Assembly (NCBI GenBank): GCA_963691815.1
Contig: OY829645.1
Coordinates: 15,046,848 to 15,110,847 of the forward strand
From: Echiichthys vipera
Lineage: Eukaryota > Chordata > Actinopteri > Perciformes > Trachinidae
Reading direction: 5' to 3'
DNA: 64,000 nucleotides
The notes under the pieces are model-generated. The model worked only from the letters and a program-made list of their open reading frames with translations. It had not been told where the DNA came from and made no database searches. The stretch's first letter is position 1. Every line of letters starts with the position of its first letter. Shown in pieces: positions 47,281-56,739 of the stretch. A program made the translations under genes and the position numbers.

Positions 47281-47699
47281 TGTAGTTTATAGGAAGCGGG
47301 ACATTTCCAGCTGGACATTTCCAGCTGCTCACACATAATTGTGTCTTTATACAATGGCCCATTTATCCAAAGCACGCCGGCCGCTTTCCACTTTGTTCGC
47401 ATTTAACTATAATAGAGGCAAAAACACGAAACAGCCAGGTAGGGTCAGCTTACTTTCAAACGCAGTGACATGTTGTAGTTGTACAGCACTGACACGCCCA
47501 CTGTTTTGATTTGAGAACGGACCAAACCAAAGCCGTAGTCTTTTGCTGTATTCTACATAGAAATTAATTTTAAAAAGTCAACCATTTAATACTTTTATAT
47601 CCACTTTTTGTGTCACGGTATAATCGTACATACTGGTTCATATCATGTGTTACAACGACAGAAAAGTCTGTCACTCTTAAACTCCCACCTATATCCTGA

Positions 47700-47862
47700 T
47701 GAGAATGGTTTAGCCCAGGTTCAAACTTGACCGTTGATGTTGGTGAGACTTTAAAACGGCGGATAGTAACAGTTAGGTACGGTTTGTGTACGTTAACGTT
47801 ATTAATTCAATTGTTAACCTCTTGAAACTTTCAGTAACAATTCACCGAAATACCAATTACAG
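47700..47862 (+). promoter_or_regulatory. tcp11: Probable tcp11 promoter and untranslated exon 1
   Basis: A consensus donor TACAG|GTAAGT after 47862 follows a moderately CpG-containing stretch with no long ORF. The next acceptor fitting tcp11 is at 49306. Upstream, GGACATTTCCAGCT occurs as a perfect 14-bp tandem duplication (47299-47326). Start of transcription unknown. Confidence 0.45.
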
Positions 47863-49059
47863 GTAAGTTAGTGTCTAAAAGCTGTATTGTTGTCTTTGCC
47901 ATCTAATTGTACGCTGTTTTAAAGATATTTTGTTTTCATCATATTGTGACGTATTTTTAATAGATTAAGCTAATTGACTTAAACAAGTTGGGTTAACGTT
48001 AAGTTTCTGTTAGACCTTTGTTTGTTTATTCAGCGGTGGAAAATTATAGTTAATGAGTAACGTTATCAATAGCCTACAAATTTTTGTCCAGAATCTTTTT
48101 TTTTCTTTACTTTATTGAAAATGTACAACATAGATATGGATTAAAAATGGATTACAAAGGAGTACTTTTAGTAATACATTCTAAACATATTTATAATATC
48201 ATTAGAAAAAAGGAAATATATATTTTACATACAGGGGGAAAAACAGTTTCATTTCAGTAAGTTGACAGTGGGGAAGTGTTTTACAATATACATTTTCTGT
48301 TATTTTCCTGCATTTACCAATTTTAAAAACTCAACATATATTTTAAATTCATTTTTTTTTAAATTGGGGGGGATTTCAGTATTATATTTTTGTGGATGAA
48401 AATTTGTGCCAGACATAGAATTACATTACACAAATTATAGTTATGAGGTACTTGAGTAAGAGTAAGATAGCTGATGTTACTTTAAAGGGTACTTCTAGCT
48501 ACTGAGGCGAATGTAACTTACTCCACTAACAACATTTATTTGACAACTGTAAAATTTGTTACTTGTTACAGATTCCGATAAAACAATAAAATATGATCAG
48601 CAAATCAAGTCTGAAGTATAAATAGGTTAAGATGCGACTTTATCGCTGGGGGAAAATCATATGCTACCCAGCAGTGTTAAAGTAATTCAAATTAGCCCCA
48701 TCTTTACACAAGAATGCATCGATAATTATAATCCAAAACCATAATGTACATTATTCTGACGTGGGCCTCTGCAGAATGAGCATTGATCAATTTTTCAGTG
48801 ACTTAGACGTACTTCTTTCCCCACTGTTTTCTCTCAGCTAAATATCACATTAACTGCCATTATCATAATAGCACATTAGATTCGTTGTTTTTGCATGGTA
48901 ACTTACAATTATTTTCAATGTCAATTACTTTAGTCCGAAGATAGGTTTCTCATTAATAGTTTTGTCTTTTATCACAAAAAAGTAAAAAATAATCAAATCA
49001 AATAAAAAAAATACTTTCCCACTGCCCAAGGAGATGTTATCAGATTTCCTGATTTATTT

Positions 49060-49230
49060 GACCAAAAGTCCAAACCCCAAACCCCATGTTAAAAAAAAAA
49101 TTGGCTGAACTAGCCAATGTTTGGCATTTATGCGGGTAAAAAAAACAAAAACATAAATTAATTATTAAAATAGTTGCAGATAAATGTTCTGTTTGTTGAG
49201 TAATTGATCGAGCTATTAATAATTGCAGCT
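49060..49230. mobile_element. AATCGATTA-type MITE copy F
   Basis: Partial copy in tcp11 intron 1: CAAAAGTCCAAACC, TTAAAATAGTTGCAGA and a terminal AATAATTGCAGCTCTTTA. It ends about 75 bases before the start-codon exon. Confidence 0.4.
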
Positions 49231-49305
49231 CTTTATATGTTTGTTGTACAAACCAATTTCACTGGGCTCTATTGAGGTTATTTACTGAGTCATTTGAATT
49301 TCTAG

Positions 49306-49398
49306 AGACTGTTGCCGAGATGCCAAATCAAAGAGATGAGGCCACGGGTGAACCCCCCGCTGACCTCCCCCATCTAGAAAAACTTGACTCTCCCACAG
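49306..49398 (+). CDS. tcp11: tcp11 exon 2: start codon, residues 1-26
   Basis: Acceptor tttgaatttctag before 49306; ATG at 49320 (gccgagATGc); donor CACAG|GTATGA after 49398, ending in phase 1. It encodes MPNQRDEATGEPPADL and a short acidic/proline stretch. Confidence 0.75.
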
Positions 49399-52300
49399 GT
49401 ATGAAGCTTTATTATGGCAGTAATTGTTTTCAGGCACGTTTAGGGACCATTAGTAATTTAATTATTACTACAGTGACAGTTTCAATTTTCTGAGGGTGTG
49501 TGTGTGTCCTTTCTGTGGTGTCAGGGAGCCCACCCACCACCTCATTATCCAGTCTGATGGAGCTGGAAAATTGTGTTTCCAACCTGAACCTTGCTCATGA
49601 GATAGTGCTGAACAGAGACTTCTGCTTTAAACCCACGAGCCCTCCTACTGACAGGCAAGAAAAACACTCCATCACAGCTAAACTGACCTTGGGATGTTGT
49701 TATTTCTAAAAAATAAATTGAGAGTTTCGTCTCTTTTGAGCTGTTTTGTTAAACCGTTTCTCCCTCTGTAGCCTGGAGGGCAGAGTGACAGAGATCGTTC
49801 ACCGGGCGTTTTGGGACAGTCTTCAAGAGCAGCTGAACAATGATCCTCCAAACTACAGCCATGCTGTCATTCTGCTCCAGGAAGTCAAGACTGTAAGTGT
49901 GTACGGCATCAAATCATTAGTAGCAGAGGATGAGGGTCTACTGAGACCTCAGACTCCATTCCCATGCTTTGAAGATCAAAACCAGAGTAGTCACAGTATG
50001 GACAGATGACACAACATCACAGGCATATTAGACTGACTGACTCTCGCCAGATGACTTTCGTTCCGCCTTGCTTCCGTCTTGACTCCGCCTAGCTCCACTC
50101 AACCATCTGGATTCGCTCCATAGGGAAGTGATCTCAGGGTCTGTAAAAAATGGTCAGGCCAATCAGGACCGCCAGGCGGAGTTTTATAGATGTGACGTAG
50201 CAGAGAAACGACTGCGGATGCTCGCATCGAGGAAGCGGGCGTAGACATGGATGCTGCTATTTCATCCGTGTCCAATCTAGAGAATATTTCTTCTTTAGAA
50301 GAACACCAGAGAACGCGTCTGAAGGCTTTTGTTGGTGTTTTTCCCTGCGTCGCTCTCATCAGCGTCACAGGTTGGTTTCCATGTGAGTGGTGGAAGTAGC
50401 ACGTCAATAAAGATGACGGACAAGTGGTTTATCCAATCATATGCAAGGATTTTTGATAAGGCCCAGCCTCCTGAAATCACTTTGCTATGCAGCGATCCCA
50501 GATATATGAGTGAAGCAAGGAGGAATGAAATTCATCTGGCGAGAGTCAGGTTATATTAGAGCTACCTTGAAATCAAAATAAATACAACATATGAAACAAC
50601 TAAATATTTACCAGCTGCGACAATGACGCTGCTATTTTCACCTTGATTGTTATTTGTGTGTGTGTGTCATCATGGCAACAAAACTCAAATGGTATCAATC
50701 TTTTCATCTAACGGTCGGGAAAGTGAGTATATAAGTTTACATAAAACACTAAAGGCCACCTCATATTTAATTTTTAGATGCTTCAGTCTCTGATGCTGCC
50801 CGGTCACGTCAGACTGAGATCTCAGCTGGACGAGGTGCTGGACATGGAGCTGATCCAGCAGGAGGTCGATCACGGAGCTCTGGATCTCCACAGACTGGCA
50901 GGATACATCATCAGCACCATGGCATCTTTATGTGCACCTGTGAGAGACCCAGCAGTGAGAGCTCTGGGGGAGCTCAGGGACCCTGTGGAGCTCCTGAGGT
51001 GAGGCTTGTATCTGGAAATATGGCAGCGAGGTTATAAGTAAATACAGTATAAAAGACAATATAGACAGCACATCAGTTTCTTTGCATTTGCAAATTTTTC
51101 AGTAAAACATCTCCAATGTGGTTTAACTCACTAATTCCCCTGCTCCCCCCTCAGGGAGATCTTCAGTGTCTTGGGCCTGATGAAGACGGACATGGTGAAC
51201 TTCACCATCCAGAGCCTGAGGCCACACCTCCTGCAGAAGGCCGTGCAGTATGAGAGGGCCAAGTTCCAACAGATCCTGGACAAACAGCCGGGTGAGGAAG
51301 GGTGTTTACATCTCTCACTTGACTGCTGCAGTGTGTGAGTGATGGATGATAAAGGTGACTGTGATATTTATGGTCATTGGATATTTCACTTTTTAATTAA
51401 ACTGATTCTGACCCTTGTCACTCAGAGGCATAAGCACCATCAGGCCATTTTTTTTTCATTGTAGCTTCTCAGAGATTAAGTGGAGCTAAGAGCTGTACAG
51501 CTAATCAGCGTCCTCTGGCTCAGATATTGTGTCTAAGTTCAGCTGGCTAATCAGTGTTGCTACAGAATGAGATGTATTGGATAGCCTTCTATACCTGCAA
51601 TATTTTCGTTTTTATAGCAGGTGTCCCTTTTTTCCAAAGGAAATTCCCTCATCTTCGTACAGATGCTGTGAGAGTGAAGCAAATGTGCCGTAAACATAAT
51701 TTATTCCTTGAATAGACACCTAATCCTACACTACTACTGTTGAGGAAACATAAATGCATCCCTGTCCATGTGAACCCTCTGGTAGTTCAGTGTCATTGCC
51801 CTAGATCTTAATAACTGTTGTCTTTGTCATAGCTTCTCTGGACGATACCACTGCTTGGCTTCAGGCGGCAGTGTCAGAAGAGGTGACGGCCGTCAGAGCT
51901 CGGTCTGAGTCTCCCAGTCCTGACAGCCGAAGTTCTGTCAGTGCCACCGCTGTCCTCAACAGAGCCTACATGTGTCTGCTACGCTGGGACCCGCAAGACC
52001 AGAAATATCCTGAGGTCAGCTGCAAACATTACATCACACTACACTTTGCCTTTCATTTAAATGATATTTTTCTTAATTATCAGTAATTATTGAGTGTCCC
52101 CTGCATGCTAAAGCATGTGACAACCCATTAGAGCTCAAGCAGGACATTTTCAGTCACACAGCCCTGTCAGATGAACTCAAGTACTCCATCAACAGCACCC
52201 ATCGTGTTCCAAAACAGATTAAACTCAATGTAATATAAAGGTAGATATCATTGGCCTACAATAATGTCTTCAGATAATTAAACCGTCAGTGCATAAATGA

Positions 52301-54339
52301 TTTGATCAAGTTTACATTTGGTCGTCCTACAAAAAGCCATCATCCCTTCAGCACTCTATTACCTTTAGTAAACTCGTACCTAGTTAAGTCGTAATTATAG
52401 TCATTATATTTCATATTATATATATTTTTTTATCAAATTGTAATTTTATTGTATTTTCCACAATTAGTACGGCTACTCTACAATCTTTCCACGCACCTCA
52501 GGCAAACGTTTTCCCTCTGGTCCAAGTACGCTATGATTGGGAATCACGATTGTAGAATAGAAAAGTGAAACCCAGAATGTTGTCATCTAGTTGTAGCTGT
52601 TGGTTGTTGTTTAAGCTACTCATCCCCTGTGAATAATCATCTGACACATGACCCTGACCTCCAGACTGTGCTGATGGACCGAGCCCGCCTGGGTGCCCTG
52701 GGCCAGCGGCTCCAGATGCTTGTCCTGGAGGCATCGGTGCTGCTCTTGACCAATGCTCAGTGTGGGGGCGCTGTTTTCTCCCTGCAGGGGTTTGTAGGTA
52801 AACTCAGGCAGTCCGTCACTGTCCTGCTGGAGGGCAGTCACACCAGGTAAGAGGAAGATTTGGTGATGCATGTACTGGCTGTCACGGAGAACAGGTATTG
52901 TATGAGGAGGAAACCAATGGAGGTGACAGGAGGCAACTAGGTTGTCAGAACGGATCCAGCTAACCTCATTCTTTCTGTTTAAGAGAAGCCCCGTCATGAT
53001 TAGTGGATAAATGTGGAACAGCAGCTTGTGATATGCAAGGCCTTCTCACACTCCCAGGATGCAATAAAATGTAGATCATGCTACTTCTCTCTTAATCACC
53101 GTTATTAATATATCACTTTATTTCATCTAAACCTGAGAGACATAGATGTTATTAAAGACCCTTATTTATTGACTTCCATGAGTCCCAGGACTCTTTGCTA
53201 AACACTCCTTATAAATGGAGAAATTCGTAGGCCTGTGGCACATCTAATGAACCCTGCTGGTAATTTGTCTGATGCTGTTTTCTGATGCTACAGGGAAGCT
53301 GATTTGAAGGGGGCGCTACTTGGACTCGGGGAGACGGTGCTGCAGTTGGTGACCGAAGCTGTGACCGGCCAGGGAGGAAGATCGCTGCCTCAGGAGAAGA
53401 ATCTGCTGAAAGGACAAATATCTGAGCTGTGGAAGCACAACAATCCTGTCCGCACACTCATAGGTCAGAGCTTCATCAACGATTAATTAAAGCACAAGTG
53501 GGGCAGGGGGGAATGTTATAAATCTGCATATTAGAGTATTTATTGCCGGATATTTGTGGTTGTTGTTTTTACTTCATTTAAGGTGCAGTTTAGACAATTT
53601 AGGCTGATAAAACAATCCCTTCAAAGCTATATGAAATATATTTTGACAATTTATTATAGTTTAGTTAGTAAAAAAGCCGACAGTTTGGGAAGGCACTATT
53701 TATACTCAACAGGAGAGATGTTCACCTCAGATTTATTTTTGTTATTTTCTTCATTGACCTTTATGGTGACATCCTTGCATCAGATTGTTTTCTCCAACCA
53801 ACAATCCAAAATCCGAAGAAATATTTAGTTTGCTATCATATATGAGGAAAGCAGCAGATCTTCACATTTGAGGAACCAGATAATTAATTGAGTAAATTAT
53901 TGATTATCAAAATAGTCACAAAATAATGCAGTATACGGTAATATATTTTAATCTGTAGGAGACAACATGCGTTATAATGTCATTTAGTTCGGGTTATCAC
54001 ATGTCCACATGGATGTTTTTAAACTTGAATGTGTGCTGCTGCAAAAAGCTGACTTCTGTCCTTCTCTCTCCTTCCTCTCCCTCATCCCTCTCTCGATCAA
54101 ACACAGGAGAAAGGGTACAGGGCTTCCTCCAGGCCATGCTGCAGGGTGGTCCCGGTAAAAGGAGTCCAGAGCTGCCTGCTTCCCTCAGGCTGGTGAGCGC
54201 TGAGCTAGCCGAGCTGGGGACAGCCTTTGGGCGAATCGTCCATTTCAACAGAACGGTTTTTGGTCCCTTCTACGCACCCATCCTCAGGAAACTGCTGTTT
54301 CCAACAGGAGAGGCTGAGACCGGGGAGGACTCACGCTAG
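49320..54339 (+). CDS. tcp11: T-complex protein 11 family protein, 9 coding exons
   Basis: The nine exons listed separately join into 484 residues plus stop with all phases matching; family members are about 500 residues. Diagnostic blocks: SLEGRVTEIVHRAFWDSL, LPGHVRLRSQLDEVLDMEL, QQEVDHGALDL, CAPVRDPAV, EIFSVLGLMKTDMVNFTIQS, VQYERAKFQQILDKQP, ETVLMDRARL and AELAELGTAFGRI. SLEG at the domain start, YERAKFQ and the VFGPFYAPIL ending are closer to TCP11 than to TCP11L1/L2 as I recall them. Mammalian TCP11 is a testis protein implicated in sperm cAMP signalling and motility; the fish role is not known to me. No signal peptide or membrane segment; mostly helical with leucine-rich stretches. It follows phc2 in the same orientation, 4.9 kb stop to start codon. 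Confidence 0.88.
49525..49654 (+). CDS. tcp11: tcp11 exon 3
   Basis: Acceptor tgtggtgtcag before 49525, 130 nt, ending in phase 2 at GACAG. It encodes SPPTTSLSSLMELENCVSNL and NLAHEIVLNRDF, typical of the TCP11 domain start. The donor is GC (CAG|GCAAGA). Confidence 0.87.
49655..49771 (+). other. tcp11: GC-AG intron of tcp11 (117 nt)
   Basis: Starts GCAAGA after GACAG and ends CTCTGTAG. The junction AG|C gives Ser70 of SLEGRVTEIV, as in the family. No GT lies close enough to replace it. Confidence 0.85.
49772..49892 (+). CDS. tcp11: tcp11 exon 4
   Basis: Acceptor ctccctctgtag before 49772; the first C completes Ser70, giving SLEGRVTEIVHRAFWDSL. Donor ACT|GTAAGT after 49892; 121 nt, ending in phase 0 at QEVKT. 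Confidence 0.9.
50033..50552. mobile_element. Non-autonomous DNA transposon in tcp11 intron 4
   Basis: Perfect 18-bp inverted ends CTGACTCTCGCCAGATGA (50037-50054) and its complement (50532-50549), flanked by direct repeats ATATTAGA (50025-50032 and 50553-50560), an 8-bp target duplication. An internal 50-codon ORF (50247-50399) reads LEEHQRTRLKAFVGVF and ALISVTG. This weakly resembles the start of RecQ-like helicases carried by some fish transposons (L-x-x-Q-x-x-A-L-x-x-F ... LLPTG). The superfamily is not certain. Confidence 0.75.
50778..50998 (+). CDS. tcp11: tcp11 exon 5
   Basis: Acceptor tttaatttttag before 50778, donor TGAG|GTGAGG after 50998, 221 nt, ending in phase 2. It encodes MLQSLMLPGHVRLRSQLDEV, the HGALDLHRLAGYI block and DPVELLR. 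Confidence 0.92.
51155..51291 (+). CDS. tcp11: tcp11 exon 6
   Basis: Acceptor tgctcccccctcag before 51155, donor CCGG|GTGAGG after 51291, 137 nt. It encodes EIFSVLGLMKTDMVNFTIQS, LRPHLLQKAVQYERAKFQ and ILDKQP, the best-conserved part of the family. Confidence 0.93.
51833..52014 (+). CDS. tcp11: tcp11 exon 7
   Basis: Acceptor tgtctttgtcatag before 51833, donor GAG|GTCAGC after 52014, 182 nt, ending in phase 0. It encodes ASLDDTTAWLQAAVSEEV, a Ser-rich linker and AYMCLLRWDPQDQKYPE. Confidence 0.9.
52665..52846 (+). CDS. tcp11: tcp11 exon 8
   Basis: Acceptor accctgacctccag before 52665, donor CCAG|GTAAGA after 52846, 182 nt, ending in phase 2. It encodes TVLMDRARLGALGQRLQML, then VLEASVLLLTNAQCGGAVF. 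Confidence 0.92.
53294..53463 (+). CDS. tcp11: tcp11 exon 9
   Basis: Acceptor tctgatgctacag before 53294, donor ATAG|GTCAGA after 53463, 170 nt, ending in phase 1. It encodes EADLKGALLGLGETVLQL and NLLKGQISELWKHNNPVR. Confidence 0.9.
53755..53935. mobile_element. AATCGATTA-type MITE copy G
   Basis: Partial: TTGTTTTCTCCAACCAACAA, CTTCACATTTGAGGAAC and TTATTGATTATCAAAATAG, in tcp11 intron 9. Confidence 0.45.
54107..54339 (+). CDS. tcp11: tcp11 exon 10, C terminus
   Basis: Acceptor ctcgatcaaacacag before 54107, preceded by a long CT tract; stop TAG at 54337-54339; 233 nt. It encodes ERVQGFLQAMLQGG, LRLVSAELAELGTAFGRI and VFGPFYAPILRKLLFPTG. Confidence 0.92.
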
Positions 54340-54753
54340 GGTGAGGATGACCAAGACAACCGCAATGAACGTGTCGCTATGGAGTGTAAATACTGTGAAC
54401 AAGCATATTTAAGGGAAAGACTTTTAAAGTGTGGAGGGAAAAAAAGTGTAATGTTCTTAGTGTATATATTTTTTCAGGTGTTTTAACAAAAAAAAAAGTG
54501 CAACTAAAAGCATGATCACATGATCTAAACCACACATTGATTGCACAAAAAATTAGGAAAACAAAATGAGTAATAGTTTTCACTTCGACAAGAGTAACAG
54601 ATAGTTTGTGTTGTGTTGATGAAGAGAGACATAACAAGAGACTGATTGTGATTCAGAAAAAATTGTTAAAAGATGAAGGGCCTGAAAAAACACATTTGTT
54701 GGTTTTCAGTTCTCAGTTTACTTCATCTCAAGTTAAACAACCTCAAGAAACAT

Positions 54754-55080
54754 TGAAGCTGGGGTAGGCAGTTTTTGGCCATAATACATTTTCATCATAT
54801 AACATTCAAGTTCATGTTTATGTAACTTGTTAGCGCCTCAAATCACAATCTGTCATCTCAAAGAGATTTACCGGCCCAAAGAAAACAGGATCTCAATATA
54901 GATCTGGTTGACTGAAATGAATGACTAGTACTTGTACAGATTAATGTACGAAGCGTGTGCATATGGCCGCACGTGTGTGGTGGGAGGGGCTTAGGACAAA
55001 GCAGAGGGCTGTATTTTCAAATTCTGGTGTTTTTGTTTGTTTGTTTTGTCTTTTCCAGAAAACCGCATGCCCCAGCTTTA
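54754..55080. mobile_element. Short inverted-repeat element (MITE)
   Basis: Left end TGAAGCTGGGGTAGGCAG and right end GCATGCCCCAGCTTTA are imperfect inverted copies over about 20 bases. A related CTGCAGCTTTAAG end is seen at about 25830 in phc2 intron 5. It probably lies in the tcp11 3' UTR or just beyond. Confidence 0.55.
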
Positions 55081-55265
55081 AGTACCAAAAATTATACTAA
55101 TACTTTGTAAATAATACCATATTAATTACACAAACTTTTTGTTGATGGTTTCTCTTTTTATCATGTTGACAGACGTTTATGTATAGCTTACCAAAGACAT
55201 TGTGCACCTTTTTTTTCTGAATTCAGTTTTTTCCCCCACTTTTTATTATAAAGCAAACGTATACT

Positions 55266-56733
55266 CAATGTTTCCCCTACAGTTGACAGTATTAGTGGGA
55301 GGTGGTGTACCAAAAATAAATACAGGTAATAGTCTGAGGAATCACATGAATTTTAAACAATATTGTGGGAAAACAATTACTTGATACTCAAATAACGTGC
55401 TTTACACAAAAGCAAAAAACTAAAATCTTAATCTGAGTGCTACAGATTACTCTCTTGAAAACATGTAGTTTGTGGGGGTTTGTTTTTTTTATTACTCAAG
55501 CGAGTTTCAAGAGTCAGCTAGCATATTTTCATGTTGTACAAAAATAAATACACCAATGATACCATCGGTTATAGCCAAAGTACAAATATTTTCATGAGCT
55601 TTGGGATTTGTATAAAATGAGTTTAAACATGCAAAACCACTGGTTTGGTCCTTTAACAGCTCCGAACAGAACAGATGACAAAAGTCACAGAGGTAAACAT
55701 TTTCTGAAAGATAAAATCTTGAAAATGCACAAGGTCTTTTAACAACACTCCCTGCTGTTTTAAAGGTATTTCCAGAATAATCAAACATTCCTTACGCATG
55801 TGAATTAAATAATATTTAGTCAGCTGTACCATAAAATAGATTTTTAACCAGTTTGAAAGTTGATTTACAAATCCAGATAGCCAGAAATATCTCCTTGCAC
55901 ATATGGTACGCACAAGAATACACCAACATGTTACTGTATATAAAATATAATATGTAAAGTGACACTATTATAAACAAATGTATTTTTTATATATATTCAT
56001 AGTAGTACAAGTCAAGCAAGGACCTATGGACCATATTTCCTACTACTACTTCTTGTTTGATTTAGGAGATTCATAACTTGGGAAAAAAGTTGAACTTTTT
56101 GTTTTTATACCAAGTCTTTATTTTTTTTAATCTAACTGGTCAGAAATGTTTTTTGAGGATTCTGCATATACCTTTACCTTGCACTGTAGCCATTTTATCA
56201 CATGATAATTGCGATATCACAAAAAACATTTGACGCGTCATGTTAGGTAAACGATAACTACTGTAGAGGTGACTTCCGCCAAGGCATTCCTATGTCTCCA
56301 TGTTAATGTTGTGTGATTTTTCCCAGTCAGGAACTTCTTTTTACAATATTCCGACACCACATGAATGCAACACAAATGCCTCACCTCACGATGTTAACGA
56401 AAGTGAAAAAAAAAAAATTCTGTATCTGCACCGTGATTCAGATCTGCTACAAAATGTAGTTCTTCTTTGACCCAATGCTACACCAGTTCCATCGAGTGAG
56501 TAGTTTTTCCGTAATCCTTCTGACAGACAACCTGATCCCAAATCATTACCTCCTTGGTGGAGGTAATGATTTGTGTTCTTCAAACACCAAGCACTTATAT
56601 ATTAGATGCTTAGCTCTGTGACTTAAATGAAACATGTTAATGTGTAACACATGGTTCAACCCAAATGGGGCTTATCGTTTGTTGAGATTAGAGGTTGCAC
56701 CACCCACTAATCTCTACAGCAGGGGAAACACTG
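55266..56733. mobile_element. Non-autonomous hAT-like element, 1.47 kb
   Basis: The left end CAATGTTTCCCCTACAG, with ATTAGTGGGAGGTGGTG further in, and the right end CACCACCCACTAATC, with CAGGGGAAACACTG at the tip, are inverted copies over about 45 bases. No transposase frame inside. Flanks do not show a clean 8-bp duplication. It contains the 15-bp hairpin at 56539-56573. Confidence 0.65.
56539..56573. repeat. 15-bp perfect hairpin with 5-nt loop
   Basis: CAAATCATTACCTCC (56539-56553) is exactly complementary to GGAGGTAATGATTTG (56559-56573), with loop TTGGT. Confidence 0.85.
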
Positions 56734-56739
56734 ATAGTA

